A DNA stretch of 64,000 nucleotides from Niallia nealsonii (lineage in GTDB: Bacteria; Bacillota; Bacilli; Bacillales; Cytobacillaceae): contig NZ_PISE01000029.1 in assembly GCF_002835805.1 (NCBI RefSeq), positions 1-64,000 of the forward strand, given 5' to 3'. Shown piece after piece: positions 54,812 through 63,767 of the stretch (within the stretch, counting starts at the first letter, position 1; every line of letters begins with the position of its first letter). The notes under the pieces are model-generated. The model was given only the letters and a program-made list of their open reading frames with translations, searched no databases and was not told the origin of the DNA. The translations under genes were made by a program, and so were the position numbers.

Positions 54812-55363
54812 ATGAAAATTAAAACAGTTGGCACTTGGGACGAAGAACTTTGGCAGGACGTAAGTCCCTTTTATTTAGAGGCATTTGGTGATAAGGGGGC
54901 TAAGCCGGTTAAGATCATCAAAAATATGTTTGCACAAGGAATTGCCGAGCTTCATGTGGGATACAACGAGTCGGTAGCGGTTGTTATGGCTCTTACAGGG
55001 AAGCTTGTATCTGACCGGGCTATGATCATCGACTATTTGGCCGTATCTGAAAAAGATAGAGGTCATGGACTTGGCAAACACTTTGTTGATTACCTGCGAC
55101 AGAAAGCAGCTGTTGAGGGATATCAAAAATTAATTATTGAGGCTGAGTCAGAGGAAACACTAGATAATAGAAGACGTATTCTTTTTTGGCAATCATGCGG
55201 CTTTCTTCTCACAGAGTATGTCCATCACTACATCTGGGTGCCCGAAACCTATCATGCCATGTATCTTCCTCTCATTGCTGATTCGAGGAAGATAACTGGA
55301 GAAGAACTGTTTGTGTGTATCAATATCTTTCACCGGCTATCGTTTCGTGGAGGTGGAAAGTAG
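54812..55363 (+). CDS. GNAT-family acetyltransferase
   Basis: A 183-residue protein. The acetyl-CoA site is in LAVSEKDRGHGLGKHFVDYL (R/Q-x-x-G-x-G/A as RGHGLG). MKIKTVGTWDEEL is taken as the start since GGGAGAAA precedes the ATG at 54812; an ATG 15 bases earlier overlaps that site. Its 3' end is duplicated at 51074. Substrate unknown. Confidence 0.82.
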   Translation: MKIKTVGTWDEELWQDVSPFYLEAFGDKGAKPVKIIKNMFAQGIAELHVGYNESVAVVMALTGKLVSDRAMIIDYLAVSEKDRGHGLGKHFVDYLRQKAAVEGYQKLIIEAESEETLDNRRRILFWQSCGFLLTEYVHHYIWVPETYHAMYLPLIADSRKITGEELFVCINIFHRLSFRGGGK

Positions 55364-55531
55364 GAAGATTAGGAGGCCTCTTTGGATTTTAAAGTTCTAC
55401 AACCTTGTTCAGTGGCTTTTTTAGAGTAAGTTTGAATACATTGGTCCTTTTTTGAAATTATTGAACGAAAGGGACAGCATAGTTAAATAGGAAAAGTATA
55501 TATGTTTAGTGGATTTTACCTCCTCAAAAAG

Positions 55532-55587
55532 AGGTCGTCATAGAAAAAACGTTTTACAACATTTTCTCTGACGATCTTTTTTTATTA
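55532..55587 (+). terminator. Strong hairpin terminator after the GNAT gene
   Basis: GGTCGTCA and AGAAAA pair with TTTTCT and TGACGATC (one G-U), followed by T7. Confidence 0.88.
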
Positions 55588-55610
55588 ATGTCTAATCATT
55601 TGTCTAGCTT

Positions 55611-55934
55611 TTACTCCGAAAAAGCTTTTGAATACTGAATGATACCATGCACATTTTCAAGAGAATTATCGGTTAATTCTAGTGCCATAAATACTTCATC
55701 AGGCACCTCAAATGGAGCTTTTATATTCCATAAGCTAGCTAGTTTAAAACCAAACTTTGGATAATAGTCTTTATGTCCTAAAACAATTACTGAACGATAA
55801 CTAAGCTCTTTTGCATTTTTTAAGGCAGCATAAATTAATTGACTTCCAATTCCTTTTTTCTGATATTCAGGTGCAACAGAAACTGGAGCAAGTGCCAAAG
55901 AATTGACAATGTTCTCAACATCTATCCGTACCAT
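55611..55934 (-). pseudogene. GNAT acetyltransferase, 5'-truncated
   Basis: The 107 codons cover the acetyl-CoA site and C-terminal half of a YhbS-like acetyltransferase (ALAPVSVAPEYQKKGIGSQL, then VLGHKDYYPKFGF). About 50-60 residues of the N-terminal half are missing, and nothing upstream on the minus strand continues it. A gene from the first ATG would lack core beta strands. Most likely a fragment. Confidence 0.7.
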
Positions 55935-56316
55935 AAGTAAATGAGGTTTTAGAATTTATTAGCTGATACATGAATGTAAAACGTACCATAAATAGTTTTT
56001 GTAATTAGTTTCTAAAATTTATTTTCATAACAAAATATGAGGAATCCTGATAAACTAACGCATATTGGTTAATCACTATGAATTGGCGCCAGGCCTCACT
56101 CGTGAACAAAATCACTAATTTATCTATGGTCTGATTTTTGTTATTAGGAATAGTCTGTTAGGGCATAATGCGAGCATGGCTAGTGTTTTTTCTCAGGAGT
56201 TGACGAAGATTGATAAATATGAGAAGTTATATATTTGTAGAAGTGAATGAAATTGATTGAAATTGCAGCCACACCAGTCACTATTTTACATATAGCAAGT
56301 TATAGGAGGAGTATAG
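55935..56316. other. Intergenic with no supported gene
   Basis: About 380 bases. A plus-strand piece near 56150-56250 reads SLLGHNASMASVFSQELTKI without a start and may be debris. No terminator or clear promoter is seen. AGGAGG at the right edge belongs to the next gene. Confidence 0.3.
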
Positions 56317-56832
56317 ATGGATAATAACGATATATTAATTAGATTAAGATATGCCCTGGATTTAAAAAATACAGATATGGTAGAGATATTCAAGCTTGGC
56401 GGAGTTGAGACAACAAAGGATGAAGTGCTAAAGATCCTCACAAAAACAAAGGATAGTTATGACGAGGATGAGAATTTAGCTGATACTGACGAAAATATGA
56501 AATGCAATAACATTATGTTGGATTCATTTTTAAATGGCTTAATTACCATTAAAAGAGGAAAACAAGAAGCTAAACCAGGTCAGGCTAATACACCAGAACC
56601 GTCCATTAACCAAACCCCAAATGTGAATAATCTCTTATTAAAGAAAGTGAAAATTGCCCTATCATTAACAAGTGAGGATATGCTGGACATATTCGAAGAT
56701 GGTGGAATCGTCGTATCTAAAGGAGAATTAGGCGCTTTATTAAGAAAAGAAGGACATAAGAATTATAAAGAATGCGGAGATAATTTTGCTAGGAAATTCT
56801 TAAGAGGATTGACTGTAAGATACAGGGGATAA
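56317..56832 (+). CDS. DUF1456 protein, YehS-like
   Basis: A 171-residue protein made of two similar halves: ILIRLRYALDLKNTDMVEIF with a GG-x-E motif, and LLKKVKIALSLTSEDMLDIF with a matching region. This internal repeat defines the YehS/DUF1456 family. Function is not known. ATAGGAGGAG precedes the ATG. Sixteen bases separate it from the next gene, so they are an operon. Confidence 0.88.
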   Translation: MDNNDILIRLRYALDLKNTDMVEIFKLGGVETTKDEVLKILTKTKDSYDEDENLADTDENMKCNNIMLDSFLNGLITIKRGKQEAKPGQANTPEPSINQTPNVNNLLLKKVKIALSLTSEDMLDIFEDGGIVVSKGELGALLRKEGHKNYKECGDNFARKFLRGLTVRYRG

Positions 56833-56848
56833 GCATACAGGTGATAAA

Positions 56849-57556
56849 ATGATACATACCTTTTTAGGTGAGACAATACATTACGAAATACAATACAAAA
56901 ATCGAAGTTCCTTTGCTATAAAATTAGATGGTTATGGAACTGTTGAAGTCTTTGCTCCTAAAGGAACATCTAATGAACAAGTGCTTAAATTATTAGAGGG
57001 AAATTGGGTCCTGATTCAGCAAAAATTAAAAGAAATGAAGGATAGAATGCATGGGACAAAGGAGAAGGTCTATGAACATGGAGAGAGCTTTTTATATTTA
57101 GGAAAAACCTATCCAATACAGATTCACGGTGATCCAAGTATTACGCAGGACCATGTAGTGTTTGAAGCTGATAAGTTACATATTTATGTGAGGCAGCATG
57201 ACGATCAAAAAATAAAACAAGCTTTAAAACGATTTTACTATAAACAATGTAAGGCGTTAGTAGAGAAGAGTATCTCCTCCTATCAAAGCCACTTTAAGAC
57301 AAAACCGCGTTCCATCTCTATCTCTGATAGCAAAACCACATGGGGAACGTGTGATTCAAGACGGCAGTTAACATTTAATTGGAGACTGGCAATGGCGCCA
57401 CAGAAGGTGATTGATTACGTAGTCATTCATGAAATGTGCCATTTGGTCCATCTGAATCACGATCGCTCCTTCTGGCGCCTTGTTGGGAAAATAATGCCTG
57501 ATTATAAGGAACAGGAGAATTGGTTAGAGTTGTCTAGTTGGAAAATGACTGTTTAG
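56849..57556 (+). CDS. YgjP-like M48 metallopeptidase domain protein
   Basis: A 235-residue protein of the YgjP/DUF45 family with the zinc motif HEMCH in VIHEMCHLVHLNHDRSFW. SKTTWGTCDSRRQLTFNWRL is the family hallmark before it. Such proteins often accompany type I restriction systems; none is here. It follows the DUF1456 gene and is read with it. Confidence 0.9.
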   Translation: MIHTFLGETIHYEIQYKNRSSFAIKLDGYGTVEVFAPKGTSNEQVLKLLEGNWVLIQQKLKEMKDRMHGTKEKVYEHGESFLYLGKTYPIQIHGDPSITQDHVVFEADKLHIYVRQHDDQKIKQALKRFYYKQCKALVEKSISSYQSHFKTKPRSISISDSKTTWGTCDSRRQLTFNWRLAMAPQKVIDYVVIHEMCHLVHLNHDRSFWRLVGKIMPDYKEQENWLELSSWKMTV

Positions 57557-57564
57557 TACTATGG

Positions 57565-57602
57565 GGACGTTTCTTCTGTTTTTTGAAGCAGAAGAAACGT
57601 CC
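57565..57602. terminator. Terminator of the DUF1456-YgjP pair
   Basis: GGACGTTTCTTCTG pairs with CAGAAGAAACGTCC around TTTTTTGAAG. No T-tract follows, so efficiency is uncertain. Confidence 0.6.
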
Positions 57603-57769
57603 ATACGAAATGAATGGAATCTATGATAATGCTAACAAATCGTTGATTAACTATAATGATTTTTTATATATTTTATAATAGTAAAAGTTTAATCACTAAT
57701 CTTTTTTCGTTCTATTTTTCCAATAGTGAGGTAGAAAGGTAATAGAAATGGTGGGATTTTCCTGTGTTT

Positions 57770-58120
57770 TACACTTTCAAAGGCCATATTCAACCAATTC
57801 TGATTTTGATGCAAATCATTAAAAAACATATATAATGTATTCTTATTCGCGTCTGATTCACCGTAGTGTCCACTTGGGCTCCCGATTCCATTCCTATACC
57901 ATTTTCCCCTAAAATCAATTCAGGAGTGTAATGCCAATTTCCACGTGTATCATTAGGAGCTACTCCCTTTAATAACCATAAACCTTGAGGAGGAAAATAT
58001 ATAAGTTTGTGCTCCTACAAACCGCCATCTCATACCCAATAACATTCGAATATGGACAGATTCATTCTCTAAGAATAGGGTTATGGGTTCAGACTAAGCG
58101 CTAATTCCATCTTTACTTTC
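57770..58120 (-). pseudogene. Decayed gene of unknown family
   Basis: Read on the minus strand, EPITLFLENESVHIRMLLGM then RWRFVGAQTYIF leads by frameshift into FPPQGLWLLKGVAPNDTRGN and WHYTPELILGENGIGMESGA. Later codons hit stops. The ordered, biased composition shows a former protein, but start and end are lost. I do not recognise the family. It lies next to an IS3-type remnant, which may have cut it. Confidence 0.5.
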
Positions 58121-58220
58121 GATATAATTAATACGGTAATTCGGGTACCCTTTTTTTCTGTTAGTCGTGACACATACCAAATTCTCCACATATCTTCAAT
58201 TTACCCAGCTTTAGAAACGT

Positions 58221-58460
58221 TCCATATTAAACGATCATTAAGCAAAAAAGGCTGCCCTTATGATAAATGCTGCAGCAGAAGCAACATTTAAAATTATTCA
58301 AACAGAGTTTATCAAAAAAAGACATTTTATTCGTTTAGAAGAATTATTAAGAAAATTATACGATTATGTTAATTGGTTTAACTACATTCGAATTCATGGA
58401 ACTTTGGAGTATTTAAGCCCCATAGAATATAAACTGAAACTCCTTAAAAATTTGTGTTGA
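58221..58460 (+). pseudogene. IS3-family transposase 3' fragment
   Basis: The piece reads SLSKKGCPYD, then after a one-base shift NAAAEATFKIIQTEFIKKRH and YDYVNWFNYIRIHGTLEYLS. This is the C-terminal end of the IS3 OrfB integrase domain, including its last acidic region. The upstream catalytic core is absent, so it is a dead remnant. Confidence 0.82.
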
Positions 58461-58608
58461 CATACCAGAGTATAGACCTAATAAAAATAGTCCTTACTAG
58501 TAAAAAATGTAGAGATTAATAAAGACAGTAACTTACTGATAAAAGTGAAGAAAGCGGAAAATAGTACATGTATAAAGCACATTTGCAACAAATGAGAAAG
58601 ATGTAAGT

Positions 58609-58764
58609 TTATAAAAGGGGTTTTTGAAACAAATTGACGGAAATATTTCTTCTATATATCTCTGTTTCTAATAAGTCTATAAATTCCATTGATAATTTAT
58701 ATTTGTTAGCAGATATATATACTTTAACTAAGTCTTCATTATTAAGTTTATTTAACGAATTCAT
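58609..58764 (-). CDS. sda: Sporulation histidine kinase inhibitor Sda-like
   Basis: A 51-residue protein, MNSLNKLNNEDLVKVYISAN... with FIDLLETEIYRR near the end. The pattern L-x(n)-L-x-x-x-Y-x-x-A followed by F-I-x-L-L/I-E-x-E-I-x-R-R matches Sda, the helical hairpin that blocks KinA/KinB when replication is disturbed. AGAAAGGA is eight bases before the ATG. It is too short for usual cut-offs and is opposite a meaningless plus-strand frame. No DnaA boxes were found upstream, unlike B. subtilis sda, so it may be an extra copy. Confidence 0.8.
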   Translation of the reverse strand: MNSLNKLNNEDLVKVYISANKYKLSMEFIDLLETEIYRRNISVNLFQKPLL

Positions 58765-58976
58765 TTTAAAATTCCTTTCTAGAAGTTATAAGCATTTTTT
58801 ACCCAAAGATATTATTATAAAACTTCTTTTGTGAATTTAAGTAAATAAAAAGATGTTTTTTCCAATTTTAAAAGAGTAAACAGAATGAGAGCTTAGTTGA
58901 TTAGATTGAAACTTTTTCCATATTTAATCGTAAAAAAATAGAAGGAAATTCCAAATTAGTGAGGAGTGGATAAAAT

Positions 58977-59243
58977 ATGATTGGAATAGATGCAAAAAAG
59001 GAAAATGATAATGTTGTTATCAGACATCAATTTACTAAAATTGAAATACCCGTATTGGATATTACGGAAGTGAAATTAGATGATACTTATGGTGGAGAAC
59101 CCAAGGAAGCAATAAGAGTTGGTATTCCATATGGGACTACAGATAGAATTGCAATTAAAACAAAAAATAGCAGTTATATTTTGTATACAACGAACTATGT
59201 TGCTGTTATGAATAAGCTGAATTCATTTATAAAAGGAAAATGA
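58977..59243 (+). CDS. SunI/YnzG-like PH-fold protein
   Basis: An 88-residue protein, MIGIDAKKENDNVVIRHQFT... with LDDTYGGEPKEAIRVGIPYG and TDRIAIKTKNSSYILYTTN. These match the SunI/YnzG group; SunI gives immunity to the glycopeptide sublancin in B. subtilis. GTGAGGAGTG precedes the ATG. No sublancin-like precursor, glycosyltransferase or ABC exporter lies within the window, so an orphan immunity or general role is possible. Confidence 0.75.
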   Translation: MIGIDAKKENDNVVIRHQFTKIEIPVLDITEVKLDDTYGGEPKEAIRVGIPYGTTDRIAIKTKNSSYILYTTNYVAVMNKLNSFIKGK

Positions 59244-59686
59244 TAATCTAAGAAGAGCGTTAAGTTAAGGAAGTGCTTTTTTCCTTGTTAATAGGGACAA
59301 AATAAGAACATTTTTAATACGCAATTATAGTTGGTTTTCATTAGTTATTGTTCTATTTAAAGTTCCAAAAGAAGTCGCTGAATACCTTGGTATATCAACA
59401 TAAAAATAGATAATTTTTTGAGGTGTTTAAGTTTATATTCTATTTGTATTAGTTAAGATTGCTTGTTTGCTTGGATCAAATATATAACAATCTTTGAATA
59501 ATAGATTAAATCGTTATTTGTAATTTTACTAAGCATTTTTTCTTATTCTTCTAGAGGGAGAATGAATTTTAATATTCTGTTTTTGTGAATGATTGATTAC
59601 AAAGTGATAATAAAAATCAGGAAAAGGACAAAATTTTTTAGTACAATAAAAACAGGAAATAAAAATCATAGCGGGCGGTGTAATAG
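59244..59686. other. Intergenic with no supported gene
   Basis: About 440 AT-rich bases. A short plus-strand piece near 59360-59400 reads VPKEVAEYLGIST, like a helix-turn-helix fragment, with stops around it. No terminator or promoter is convincing. Confidence 0.3.
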
Positions 59687-60187
59687 TTGAGTAATACTAT
59701 GGTTGTAAAAGAATACTGTGATGACTATCAATCTCAAGTGATCGATTTAATTCTGAACATTCAGCAGCAAGAATACAATATTCCAATTACCAAAAATGAT
59801 CAGCCAGATTTGTTAGATATTAAAGCTTTTTATCAGAAAGGAAACGGTAACTTTTGGGCTGCACTTTATGGGGATAAAGTGGTTGGTACCATTAGTTTAT
59901 TAGATATTGGAAAAGGGCAAGTGGCATTAAGAAAGATGTTTGTTGATAAAAACTTCCGTGGAGCAACTTATAAAACAGCAAGCATTCTTTTGGAAATTGC
60001 ACTTCAATGGGCAAAAGAACATACAATAGAAGCTGTATTTCTTGGCACAACACCCAAATTTTTGGCTGCACATCGATTTTATGAAAAAAATGGCTTTATA
60101 AGCATGGATCACAATAACTTGCCTGATAGCTTTCCAGTGATGGAAGTGGATAAAAAGTTTTATAAGTATATAGTGAAAGGTAAGTGA
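59687..60187 (+). CDS. GNAT-family N-acetyltransferase
   Basis: A 166-residue acetyltransferase. VALRKMFVDKNFRGATYKTA is the acetyl-CoA-binding region, although the usual R-x-x-G-x-G/A is altered to RGATYK, and AHRFYEKNGFISM is the conserved last motif. TTG at 59687 follows a weak GGCGGTG; an ATG at 59699 is the alternative. Substrate unknown. Monocistronic. Confidence 0.78.
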   Translation: MSNTMVVKEYCDDYQSQVIDLILNIQQQEYNIPITKNDQPDLLDIKAFYQKGNGNFWAALYGDKVVGTISLLDIGKGQVALRKMFVDKNFRGATYKTASILLEIALQWAKEHTIEAVFLGTTPKFLAAHRFYEKNGFISMDHNNLPDSFPVMEVDKKFYKYIVKGK

Positions 60188-60818
60188 ATGGTGATAGAGT
60201 CAAACTTCAATTAGTAGTTATTTTCCCATTCACTACTGCTTGTTAGTTGAACGAATTGGACTTTTATGGGTCAGTGTTTCTATCCACCGAGATTTCCTAA
60301 TCTCGAATCTCGAGGTAGGGGGAAATCCCGTTAATGGGGAATAAAAAGGACTAGTCAGAAGGATCAGTTTTTAAGGGGGGAATTTAATGGCTGTTTAATT
60401 TTCTTAGAAATAGCCCATGCAAAGATTATTTCTCCAACCAAATATATATACTAACCCGATAACAAACTCCATCGTTATTGCCTTCTCCATTACATTATTT
60501 TATTTTTTAATTTGGTGTTCATTCTAAAACCTAAATATAAAAGCAATTCTTACAAAGGAAAAATCAGAATATTCTTTGGTTATTTTATGACAATAAAGTA
60601 TCATACGACCTATAGCAAAAAGAGTTTCAACTTATTTTCTTGTTTTTTTGTTTAAAAGCAGGAAAATGTAAGGGAATTATAGAATTATTTCATTGTAAGA
60701 AAAAACAATAAAAAATGCAGAAACAGCAAATACTTAATTTAGAACATATTTTATTCTACAGCGGAATAAATTCCCGATTCTATGAATATGTTGGTAAAAA
60801 CGACAGGAGTGTGAGAGT
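60188..60818. other. Intergenic with no supported gene
   Basis: About 630 bases without a frame that shows coding character or a ribosome site leading to one. Near the right edge AGCGGAATA (60760-60768) and TATGAAT (60781-60787), 12 bases apart, resemble a SigH promoter with mismatches and could serve the next gene. Confidence 0.35.
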
Positions 60819-61100
60819 ATGGTTCAAGTGTATGTTAATAGTCCATCCAGTTTGAAAATAGGTTTATCTGTCGCATTAGAAGCAACATCAAAAGCGCTAG
60901 CGCCACAAAGCATTGAGAATTTAAGAAAACTTTCAAAGAATATTCCGAACGGATCAGGAGGATACTCTTTAGAAATTTCAAAATATACAGCTTCCAATTT
61001 TATTGAATGTGTGGAAAATTTTAAACACACCATAACATTTCGTTCCATTAGAGAAGATTTGCGAGAGGCACTAGTTAATTTTGAAAATCAAGCATCCTAA
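60819..61100 (+). CDS. Hypothetical protein
   Basis: A 93-residue soluble protein, MVQVYVNSPSSLKIGLSVAL..., mixed alpha/beta by composition, with no motif I recognise. AGGAGTG is eight bases before the ATG, which supports it being real. A strong terminator follows at 61217. A possible SigH-like promoter lies 30 bases upstream. No neighbour suggests a job. Confidence 0.65.
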   Translation: MVQVYVNSPSSLKIGLSVALEATSKALAPQSIENLRKLSKNIPNGSGGYSLEISKYTASNFIECVENFKHTITFRSIREDLREALVNFENQAS

Positions 61101-61216
61101 AAATGAAAGCGCTTTACAATAGGATTGTCAATGAAATTTGGCTGTTAAGCTAAGGCTATTAATCAAACTAATAAAAAAATCTGGAGGAAAAGGAGGATTT
61201 TTCCTTAGTTTATAAT

Positions 61217-61267
61217 CAAAAATCCTGACATCAAGATATTAATATGCCTTGGTGTCAGGATTTTTGC
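61217..61267. terminator. Terminator after the hypothetical gene
   Basis: AAAAATCCTGACATCAAG pairs with CTTGGTGTCAGGATTTTT (one G-U) around a 14-base loop. The A-run and T-run allow both directions. Confidence 0.88.
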
Positions 61268-61339
61268 AGAGAAATTAAAGGTCAAAAAATGATACTGATC
61301 GTATACAAACAGCAATTATGTTATTTGCTTTAAAAATAG

Positions 61340-61550
61340 TGTGGAGAGAGAAGTGTAAGCATGAAAAGAGCAGATTTATTTTCTATATAGTAGATTTTAA
61401 TAAAATTAGCGGGTTCACCGATGTTTTTTTTTGCGAGTTTATCCGGATATTGGCTGGCATTAGATGAAATGCAGAAGATATTTTGCTTTTCTTGTGCTTA
61501 TTGCAGCGATTACAACACTGTCATTGATGAAAGTATTCTTTTAATTAGAA
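61340..61550 (+). pseudogene. Possible decayed membrane-protein fragment
   Basis: Short frames IKLAGSPMFFFASLSGYWLA and RRYFAFLVLIAAITTLSLM lie in different frames with stops between. Together they look like two membrane helices of a lost protein. Support is composition only. Confidence 0.3.
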
Positions 61551-61583
61551 AATAAAATAAGCAGTTCAAATATATTATTCATT

Positions 61584-61615
61584 AGCAGCATCTCAAAAAA
61601 AGGTGCTGCTTTTTG
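61584..61615 (+). terminator. Hairpin left of the CheY-like gene
   Basis: AGCAGCA pairs with TGCTGCT, with inner A/T pairs, then TTTTG. Plus-strand orientation; it would block readthrough toward the CheY-like gene. Confidence 0.65.
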
Positions 61616-61664
61616 ACTTTAGTACAGTAAGAAATTAATTTAGCATTTGCTGGATCAGTAAATA

Positions 61665-62024
61665 CTAATGAAATAAATTATTTAAGATAGGAACTAAAAC
61701 ATGAAAGTTTGGTTTCACGATAAAGTCTTTTGCACCGATTGTTAAAGCATCCATTATCAATCTTTGTTGTCCCATTGCCGAACAAATAACAACATTTGCT
61801 TTCGGATTAAACTCTATTACTTCCTTTAAGACAGTCATGCCTTCTTTGCAAGGCATTGTTAAGTCTAGCAATAAGACATCTGGTGAATATTTTTTATAGA
61901 GAAAGACAGCCTCACATCCATCTGAAGCTTCAGCCACTACTTGATAGTCACCTACTGATAAATAGCCTTTTAATAAATTTCTCATAAACATAGAATCATC
62001 TGCGATCATGATATTTTTACACAT
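61665..62024 (-). CDS. Stand-alone CheY-like response regulator receiver
   Basis: A 119-residue single receiver domain. The acidic pocket is DD in MIADDSMFMRN, the phospho-acceptor Asp in VLLLDLTMP, the Ser in VICSAMGQQ and the Lys in DFIVKPN, all intact. CSAMGQQ and AGAKDFIVKP-like residues are close to chemotaxis CheY. There is no output domain. It is preceded on the minus strand by a c-di-GMP-I riboswitch, so its synthesis is probably tied to c-di-GMP. No kinase gene is beside it. Confidence 0.9.
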   Translation of the reverse strand: MCKNIMIADDSMFMRNLLKGYLSVGDYQVVAEASDGCEAVFLYKKYSPDVLLLDLTMPCKEGMTVLKEVIEFNPKANVVICSAMGQQRLIMDALTIGAKDFIVKPNFHVLVPILNNLFH

Positions 62025-62074
62025 TCTATATCAATGCTCCCTTTTCTTAAATTGGCAAATGAAAGAAATAGGTT

Positions 62075-62172
62075 TTTACGAGATAAACTCGGTAGCCCGG
62101 CTGCCATCGCTGTACACATTAGGCCCGTGGCTTTGCGTCTTTTACTTTCGTAAAATTTGCCTTTGATTCTAT
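62075..62172 (-). ncRNA. c-di-GMP-I (GEMM-I) riboswitch for the CheY-like gene
   Basis: On the minus strand: AAAGGCAAA, hairpin TTTTAC-GAAA-GTAAAA with GAAA loop, then GACGCAAAGCCACGGGCCTAA and ATGGCAGCCGGGCTACCGA. Each block matches the GEMM-I consensus, including the tetraloop receptor region. It ends about 50 bases before the CheY-like start codon. Whether it turns the gene on or off cannot be read with confidence. Confidence 0.93.
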
Positions 62173-62690
62173 AGTATCATATATTTTATAGTTATTTAGA
62201 TCTATTTATAATAAAAATTAGGTTTAAAGACCCTTTTTTTATATATTTTAATCTGCATAAAAACGGGTATTTTATAATGGTTGGATCTGATAGCAAAAAT
62301 AAAGTACAGCATTTTTAGCAAATGAAGGAAAGCAATAGCTTATTTAGTCTACATAATAGTATGTCATTCATGTCTAAAATATATGCAAAAAAAAGAAGTT
62401 AGAAATATAGAAATAAAAATTCTTCATAATATAATGAAAAAAATAGAATCGATAAACTGCCTATTTTTATATACTTTTTTGTTTCCATCTATTTTTTTAG
62501 AGATTCCATACATAATATATATGTACAAGGTGTTTTTTATAAAAATAGACGGGTGATAAAATAAAATATTACATTAATCTCAAAAAATATTTTTTACAAA
62601 TAAAGAAGGATATTTAGCACGATTATCCAGAATAATAGTGTGATATATAATAAAAGACGGAAAATGATATTTGCATTAATGGAGGAGAGT
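62173..62690. other. AT-rich intergenic region
   Basis: About 500 bases. It should hold the minus-strand promoter of the riboswitch unit near 62170-62200 (for example GATACT read on the minus strand), and the ribosome site GGAGGAGAG at the right edge. No gene is seen. Confidence 0.35.
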
Positions 62691-63148
62691 ATGAGATTAA
62701 CACATGAATTTTATCTGCTTCCTGATACAACAGAGCTACAGAAGTTGCAAAAGAAAGCAATAGAATAGTAAACAGTGTCGCCATTTCTGATGATATTATT
62801 ACCTATATATACGATTCATTAGAGTGGATTCCGAATAAAAATCCTGCGGCAAGTCAATCATCAGCGAAAGTATCTGGACTTAATTATTATAGGGTGACGT
62901 TATTTGCTGTTCATTCTGCATCAACTTTAAAAGGGTTTTTTGTTGACTGACGAGATTTATTTCAATATGCCCCTAGTTTGATAACACTTAAAGGAGCATT
63001 TACTTATGTAGAGGGAGACAATTAATCAGGAGAAGGTGAAGAAATTATATTAAATCGAAAAGAAGTACTCCATCTTTTGGAGAAGATGATTTCTATGGCA
63101 GATCGGTTAGCAGAAGGGAATTATTACGTATATCATTGCGGGATATAA
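62691..63148 (+). pseudogene. Decayed hypothetical gene
   Basis: GGAGGAGAG and ATG begin MRLTHEFYLLPDTTELQKLQ, ended by stops near 62766. A frameshift restores IVNSVAISDDIITYIYDSLE, then two in-frame stops follow (after KGFFVD and after YVEGDN) before IILNRKEVLHLLEKMISMAD and YYVYHCGI. The family is not recognised with certainty; the look is that of small accessory proteins from toxin-immunity islands. Confidence 0.6.
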
Positions 63149-63443
63149 ATCGAATTTATCCAATAGACCTATACTGTCTGATATATTTTACTATTAAACC
63201 GGTAAATAGGGATGCAGTTAAATCACTACCCAAACAAAAAGTTCCATTAAATACGGTAAAGTTAAAATGATACATACAAAAAGGTTAATAATGAGATGAT
63301 AAAACGTTTTTTATATTTTTGAATTTTCTATCTGTAGATACAAGATATTTTTATTTTAAAAACTAGGAATCTTTTCATGGAATCTGTACGAATGAAACTA
63401 GATAATAAAATGGTTTTTAGCGATATTCTATATAAATAAAAAG

Positions 63444-63767
63444 GTGGAATTTACAATAAAACTTCCAAATGGAATTACTGGTTTTTATACGAATGAAGGA
63501 ACTATTCCGCCATTAGTCGATGAGAAACAATTCAAACAAATATGCTTCCATTGTTGAATATGAACATATTTTTTTATGGATATCCCTATACTTTTTGATG
63601 AGTTTTCTGTATATTATCAAATTTTTTATACAGTAAATCTAAATATTCCTACTAGTCAAGTGTTGATGAAGTTAAATGAAGATGAGCTAAATAGCGAGGA
63701 ATTAAAACAAATGGTTTATTGGAAACCAGAAACCATGGGACAGATTATCTTTAATTATTGGGACTAG
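63444..63767 (+). pseudogene. Decayed hypothetical gene
   Basis: VEFTIKLPNGITGFYTNEGT and PPLVDEKQFKQICFHC run to a stop near 63558. After a frame change MDIPILFDEFSVYYQIFYTV continues to NSEELKQMVYWKPETMGQII and ends FNYWD. The two parts make one broken protein. Codons at 63150-63270 (NRIYPIDLYCLIYFTIKPVN) may belong to the same or a sister copy. Confidence 0.55.

Noticed and set aside
58634-58834. 66-codon plus-strand frame
   Set aside because: It is the antisense of the Sda-like gene, which has a ribosome site and family likeness.
63576-63767. 63-codon frame as a complete gene
   Set aside because: It has no ribosome site and continues a protein begun in another frame at 63444, so it is part of a pseudogene.
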